From assembly GCF_036346595.1 (NCBI RefSeq), contig NZ_CP107834.1, forward strand, positions 3,658,001 through 3,722,000: a DNA stretch of 64,000 nt. The letters run 5' to 3'. Positions 60,857-64,000 of this stretch are shown in pieces. How positions within the stretch are numbered: position 1 is the first letter of the stretch; each line of letters begins with the position of its first letter. Below the pieces are notes generated by a model, which saw only the letters and a list, made by a program, of their open reading frames with translations, was not told the origin of the DNA and ran no database searches. Origin of the DNA: Streptomyces sp. NBC_00525. GTDB lineage: Bacteria; Actinomycetota; Actinomycetes; Streptomycetales; Streptomycetaceae. The translations under genes were made by a program, and so were the position numbers.

Positions 60857-61284
60857 GGCCGGTCGTCTCTCAGGTGCTGGTTGAACGTCCCGACGGTGCC
60901 GATCACCGTGTTGTAGTCGCCGTGCGACTCGACGCTGATCCGCTGGGTGGGTGCGGTGGCCCTGACCACGTTCACGAGGCCGGGGTCCTTCTCCGGGTCG
61001 GCCAGCCAGGTGGTCAGCGCGGTGGCGAGCCTGTCGCGTTCCTCATCGTTCAACCCCGCCAGCATGGCGTCCAGCCGGTCGGCGTCCTGCGAGGTGAGCG
61101 CGCCCTCGTCGGCGGACGCGGGATCGTCCCGGCCGATGAGGCGCCGGAACGTGCCCTCGCCCGCGTCGAGGGCACGGTCGGAGATCCGGTCCACGGTGCC
61201 CTGCAACACGCCGTCGGCCGCGCGGGAGGCGAAGAAGGAGAAGTAGGGAGCAAGCTGGCCGGCGAGATCGATCAAAAGAGACAC
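60853..61284 (-). CDS. Small helical protein with C-terminal N-x-V-x-G...Q motif
   Basis: A 143-residue protein: an amphipathic N-terminus (LLIDLAGQLAPYFSFFASRA), helices with RDDPASADEGALTSQDADRL and LNDEERDRLATALTTWLAD, and the tail SHGDYNTVIGTVGTFNQHLR. Its tail pairs with the start of the next gene: TVIGTVGTFNQ and TIISRVGTMVQ share T, I, V, G, T and Q at the same positions. The family is unknown to me. It heads the three-gene operon; the design suggests a cytoplasmic component passing a conformational signal to a membrane partner. Confidence 0.6.
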   Translation of the reverse strand: MSLLIDLAGQLAPYFSFFASRAADGVLQGTVDRISDRALDAGEGTFRRLIGRDDPASADEGALTSQDADRLDAMLAGLNDEERDRLATALTTWLADPEKDPGLVNVVRATAPTQRISVESHGDYNTVIGTVGTFNQHLRDDRP

Positions 61285-61395
61285 GATGGCTCCAGGAGGG
61301 GCGTGAGGACACTGCCAACTCTCTTGATGCCCAAGGGTAGTTGAGTGGACACAAATCCGGCATACGAAAATTGGTACGTCCGGTGGGTGTACCGC

Positions 61396-62577
61396 TCAAC
61401 TGGTGACGGACGGCAGGCCGAAGTGGTCGGCGATGATCCGCAGGGTGACGCCGCCGTCGTCGTTGAAGCCGGGCTCGGCCTCATAGCGCGGGATCTCCCG
61501 GCCGATGACTCCGGCCGCCAGCAGCTCATGTATCAGCAGGTCACCGTGGCGGCGGGACTCGCGGCGGCACCCGACGTTGAAGTACGTCGTCTCGAAGCCG
61601 CGCCGGCTGTGCTGGAAGTGGAACGGATGCGCCGCGCAGTGCGGGACGCCGTAATGCTGCCCGTCCGGGCACTCGCAGGCCGGGGCGGAGGACAGGAACA
61701 CGGTCTCCACCGGGTTGGGCTTGCCGAACCGGTCCTCGTAACGGAATCCGGTGACGAACCCGGCCTGCTGGCGGGCGTCGCCGCCGTTGTCCCTGGCCGG
61801 GTCGTGGGTCACCCAGGCCCAGCCGTCCGCCTCGCCCGACGTACGGGCGGGGAGACCGGCGTCGGCGTAGATCGCGGTGAGCGTGGGCAGGTCCACGCCC
61901 TTGGCGTACGTGACGTACGTGTTCGGCGGGACGAGGGGCGCGGCCGAGGGACCGGCGGGGGCGACGCCGGCCGGCGCGGCAGGCTCCGGTTCCGCCGCGG
62001 CAAGGACCGCCACCGCCGCCCCGCCCGTCACCTCGCGCGCGAGCGGCGGCGACGGCAGTCCGAAGCACGCGGCGATCGCCCGTGCGACCCGCTCGTCCCG
62101 GTCGTCCCGGTCCCCGTCGTGCTCCCAGCAGTCGTGGGAAGGGTCCGTCTCCCACACCCGGCACTCCGAGTCCGGCCCGATGAGGTTCGCGGCGAGCAGT
62201 TCGGCCGACAGGTAGTCCGGGCTGGTGCCGACGCGCTGTTCCAGGTCCTCGAAGCTGAAGTGGATCGTGCAGACGCCGTCCCGCAGCAGTGTGAAGGTCG
62301 GCGGGTGCGCCTTGACGCTGCACGGTTCGGTCACCAGCACCACGACCTCCGCCCCCGGCGGGCAGATTCGCCGGTAGTCGACGTCGTCGTAGTCCTCGGC
62401 CTCCGCGTTGACCATGTCGTGCACCGCCCACGCCCACCCGTCGGCCTCCCCCGAGGCCAGCGGCTCCCGCGCCAGCTCACGCAGCCCGGAGACGAGCGCG
62501 TCCAGGGAGATCCCTCGCGCGAACACGAGATTGGTCTCGTGCCACATGAACTCGCAGGTGCTGTCGATCCACGTCAT
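61396..62577 (-). CDS. Protein with two tandem copies of an unknown domain
   Basis: A 393-residue soluble protein with two related halves. Both contain the block SGEADGWAWxxHD: the first at about residues 41-53 (EADGWAWAVHDM), the second near 260 (EADGWAWVTHDPA). Each half has Cys/His-rich positions, such as CECPDGQHYGVPHCAAHPFH in the second. An Ala/Pro-rich linker (about 190-220) joins them. The start at 62577 is set by a clean ATG that leaves out a polar head. It is common in Streptomyces but its function is unknown. Confidence 0.65.
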   Translation of the reverse strand: MTWIDSTCEFMWHETNLVFARGISLDALVSGLRELAREPLASGEADGWAWAVHDMVNAEAEDYDDVDYRRICPPGAEVVVLVTEPCSVKAHPPTFTLLRDGVCTIHFSFEDLEQRVGTSPDYLSAELLAANLIGPDSECRVWETDPSHDCWEHDGDRDDRDERVARAIAACFGLPSPPLAREVTGGAAVAVLAAAEPEPAAPAGVAPAGPSAAPLVPPNTYVTYAKGVDLPTLTAIYADAGLPARTSGEADGWAWVTHDPARDNGGDARQQAGFVTGFRYEDRFGKPNPVETVFLSSAPACECPDGQHYGVPHCAAHPFHFQHSRRGFETTYFNVGCRRESRRHGDLLIHELLAAGVIGREIPRYEAEPGFNDDGGVTLRIIADHFGLPSVTS

Positions 62578-62747
62578 ACGCCGAGCGTAGAGGCGCCCAC
62601 TGACAACGGGGAGTTGCTGCGGTCCCGCCGGGGCGACCGGGTCCGGCATATTCGCGCGACACGTCGCCGAGGGCTCTGGAATTCTGCGGGCGGACCGCGT
62701 GCGGCTCCGTCTCGGTGTTCCTTTTCCTGGACTTGAATGGGTGAGCG

Positions 62748-63377
62748 ATGACTTTTGTGCTGGAAGGGCCGGTTCTGCGGGGCTCACGGGTACGGCTGGA
62801 ACCGCTGGAACACCGGCACGCCGAGGGGCTGTCGCGGGCCGGGCAGGAGAACCGGGACGCGTACGGATACACCTGGGTCCCCGAGCCCGACGAGGTCGAG
62901 GGCTACATCGAGGCCCAGCTCGGCCGGGCCGCCGCCGGGAAGCTCGTGCCGTACGTGCAGGTGGACCCGGCGTCCGGGCGGGTCATCGGGGCCACGGCGT
63001 TCTGGGAGCCGCGGTACTGGATGGGCGAGGACGTCCTCACCGCGATCGAGGTCGGCTTCACCTGGCTCGCCGCCTCCGCGCAGGGCACCGGCGTGAACAC
63101 CGAGGCCAAGTACCTGCTCTTCCGGCACGCGTTCGAGGAGTGGTACGTCGAACGCGTCGACCTGAAGACCGACGCCCGCAACGCGCGCTCGCGGGCCGCG
63201 ATCGAATCCGTGGGTGCCCGCTTCGAGGGCGTCCTGCGCAACTGGTCCCGGTCCTGGGCGCCCGGCGAGGGCGACCGGCTGCGGGACTCGGCGATCTTCT
63301 CCATCACGTCCGACGAGTGGCCGGCGGTCCGGGAGCGCCTGGAGGCGCGGATGCGGCGGGCACCGGCCGGAGGGTGA
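62748..63377 (+). CDS. GNAT-family N-acetyltransferase (RimJ/RimL-type)
   Basis: A 209-residue GNAT protein: [20 protein letters not shown] at the start, [20 protein letters not shown] with the acetyl-CoA Q/RxxG-like motif (QGTGVN), and [20 protein letters not shown], the RimJ/RimL signature end. It acetylates an amino group, of a protein N-terminus or a small amine; the substrate is unknown. A strong terminator follows. Confidence 0.88.
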   Translation: MTFVLEGPVLRGSRVRLEPLEHRHAEGLSRAGQENRDAYGYTWVPEPDEVEGYIEAQLGRAAAGKLVPYVQVDPASGRVIGATAFWEPRYWMGEDVLTAIEVGFTWLAASAQGTGVNTEAKYLLFRHAFEEWYVERVDLKTDARNARSRAAIESVGARFEGVLRNWSRSWAPGEGDRLRDSAIFSITSDEWPAVRERLEARMRRAPAGG

Positions 63378-63383
63378 GCGGAC

Positions 63384-63427
63384 GCAGGGAGCCGCCCGCG
63401 CCGGGTTCGGCGCGGGCGGCTCCCTGC
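63384..63427. terminator. Bidirectional terminator between the GNAT and P-type ATPase genes
   Basis: A 19-bp perfect stem (63384-63402 with 63409-63427) and a 6-base loop lie between the convergent genes. Confidence 0.85.
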
Positions 63428-63440
63428 CGCGACGTACGGG

Positions 63441-64000
63441 TTACGCCTGCGCTCGGAAGCCCCGCAGGCGGAGCGAGTTGCCGACCACGAAGACCGACGA
63501 GAACGCCATCGCCGCGCCCGCGATCATCGGGTTCAGCAGGCCCGCGGCGGCCAGCGGGAGCGCCGCCACGTTGTAGGCGAAGGCCCAGAACAGGTTCGTC
63601 CGGATCGTGCCCAGGGTCCGGCGGGCCAGGCGGATCGCGTCCGCGGCCGCCCGCAGGTCGCCGCGCACCAGGGTCAGGTCACCGGCCTCGATCGCCGCGT
63701 CCGTGCCGGTGCCCATCGCGAGGCCGAGGTCGGCCTGGGCGAGAGCGGCCGCGTCGTTCACGCCGTCCCCGACCATCGCGACCGAACGGCCCTCCGCCTG
63801 GAGGCGCTTGACCACGTCCACCTTGTCCTGCGGCATGACTTCCGCGTACACCTCGTCGATCCCGACCTCCGCGGCGACCGCCTCCGCGACCGCACGGTTG
63901 TCACCGGTCAGCAGGATCGGCTTCAGGCCCAGCCGGCGCAGCCGCTCGATCGCCTCCGCGCTGGTGTCCTTCACCGCGTCGGCCACCTCCAGGACCGCTC
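63441..64000 (-). CDS. Copper-type P1B ATPase, C-terminal part (5' end outside the window)
   Basis: The frame stays open to the window edge; 186 C-terminal residues are visible. It holds the end of the phosphorylation and hinge region: [20 protein letters not shown], then [20 protein letters not shown] with [13 protein letters not shown] (the GDGxNDxP-type hinge motif), and the last two helices with [15 protein letters not shown] and [16 protein letters not shown]. The AxxSSVxVVxNSLRLR end is that of CopA-type copper exporters. Metal specificity motif (CPC) lies outside the window. Confidence 0.9.
   Translation of the reverse strand, partial: AVLEVADAVKDTSAEAIERLRRLGLKPILLTGDNRAVAEAVAAEVGIDEVYAEVMPQDKVDVVKRLQAEGRSVAMVGDGVNDAAALAQADLGLAMGTGTDAAIEAGDLTLVRGDLRAAADAIRLARRTLGTIRTNLFWAFAYNVAALPLAAAGLLNPMIAGAAMAFSSVFVVGNSLRLRGFRAQA

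Overview
The window is high-GC chromosomal DNA of a Streptomyces. GTG starts, four-base gene overlaps, rare TTA codons, SenS/SenR/HbpS, a CdgB-type diguanylate cyclase, DasR-like boxes and CIRCE-controlled groEL2 all point that way. Gene order from cdgB through nagKA, otsB/otsA, thrC, the cold-shock gene and groEL2 matches, from memory, the SCO428x-SCO429x core region of S. coelicolor, with murP/murQ/murR following at the far right of the core.

Layout. 1-9.5 kb: the 3' part of a streptomycin-6-kinase-like gene, a pentapeptide-repeat protein, the senS-senR operon divergent from hbpS, an ankyrin protein overlapping a beta-propeller lipoprotein, an M1 peptidase, TerD and an ArfB-type ribosome rescue factor. 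9.5-13 kb: a flavin reductase, cdgB with two BldD-like boxes, and a membrane-anchored CBM-like protein. 13-20 kb: an amino-sugar and sugar-phosphate block (class II aldolase, PfkB kinase, nagA, nagK, SIS protein, sugar-binding lipoprotein) tied together by three DasR-like dre boxes. 20-24 kb: trehalose phosphatase/synthase and glucosyl-3-phosphoglycerate synthase (compatible solutes). 24-28.4 kb: SAM-riboswitch-controlled thrC, a CysO-like sulfur carrier, a cold-shock protein and groEL2.

28.4-52 kb is the accessory part: two TetR/enzyme pairs with clear palindromic operators, an unrecognised two-gene membrane module, a hemopexin-like operon, a collagen-like protein, an XRE/DUF5753 gene with two DUF397 partners, an ABC-2 exporter operon, and small secreted proteins including a likely lactococcin-972-family bacteriocin. 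It also holds decay products: a frameshifted mycothiol-dependent enzyme caused by a 14-bp tandem duplication, two separate halves of DUF6879 genes, and a truncated copy of a membrane-protein gene. This looks like a plastic insertion zone between conserved blocks.

52.7-64 kb returns to conserved content: murP-murQ-murR for N-acetylmuramic acid uptake with two TTGAA-N7-TTCAA boxes, a DUF4031 pair, an MFS exporter, an HD hydrolase, a three-gene operon (motif protein, membrane protein, solute-binding lipoprotein), a GNAT enzyme and the 3' end of a copper P-type ATPase.

The most intriguing pattern is that two unrelated-looking operons (37.0-39.0 kb and 59.2-61.3 kb) share one design. A small protein ends in an N-x-V-x-G...Q motif, the overlapping next gene begins with a related motif ahead of its membrane segment, and a lipoprotein gene is linked. 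This resembles paired amyloid/RHIM-like signalling motifs and is the best candidate here for an undescribed system. No tRNA, rRNA, CRISPR array or intact insertion sequence was seen.
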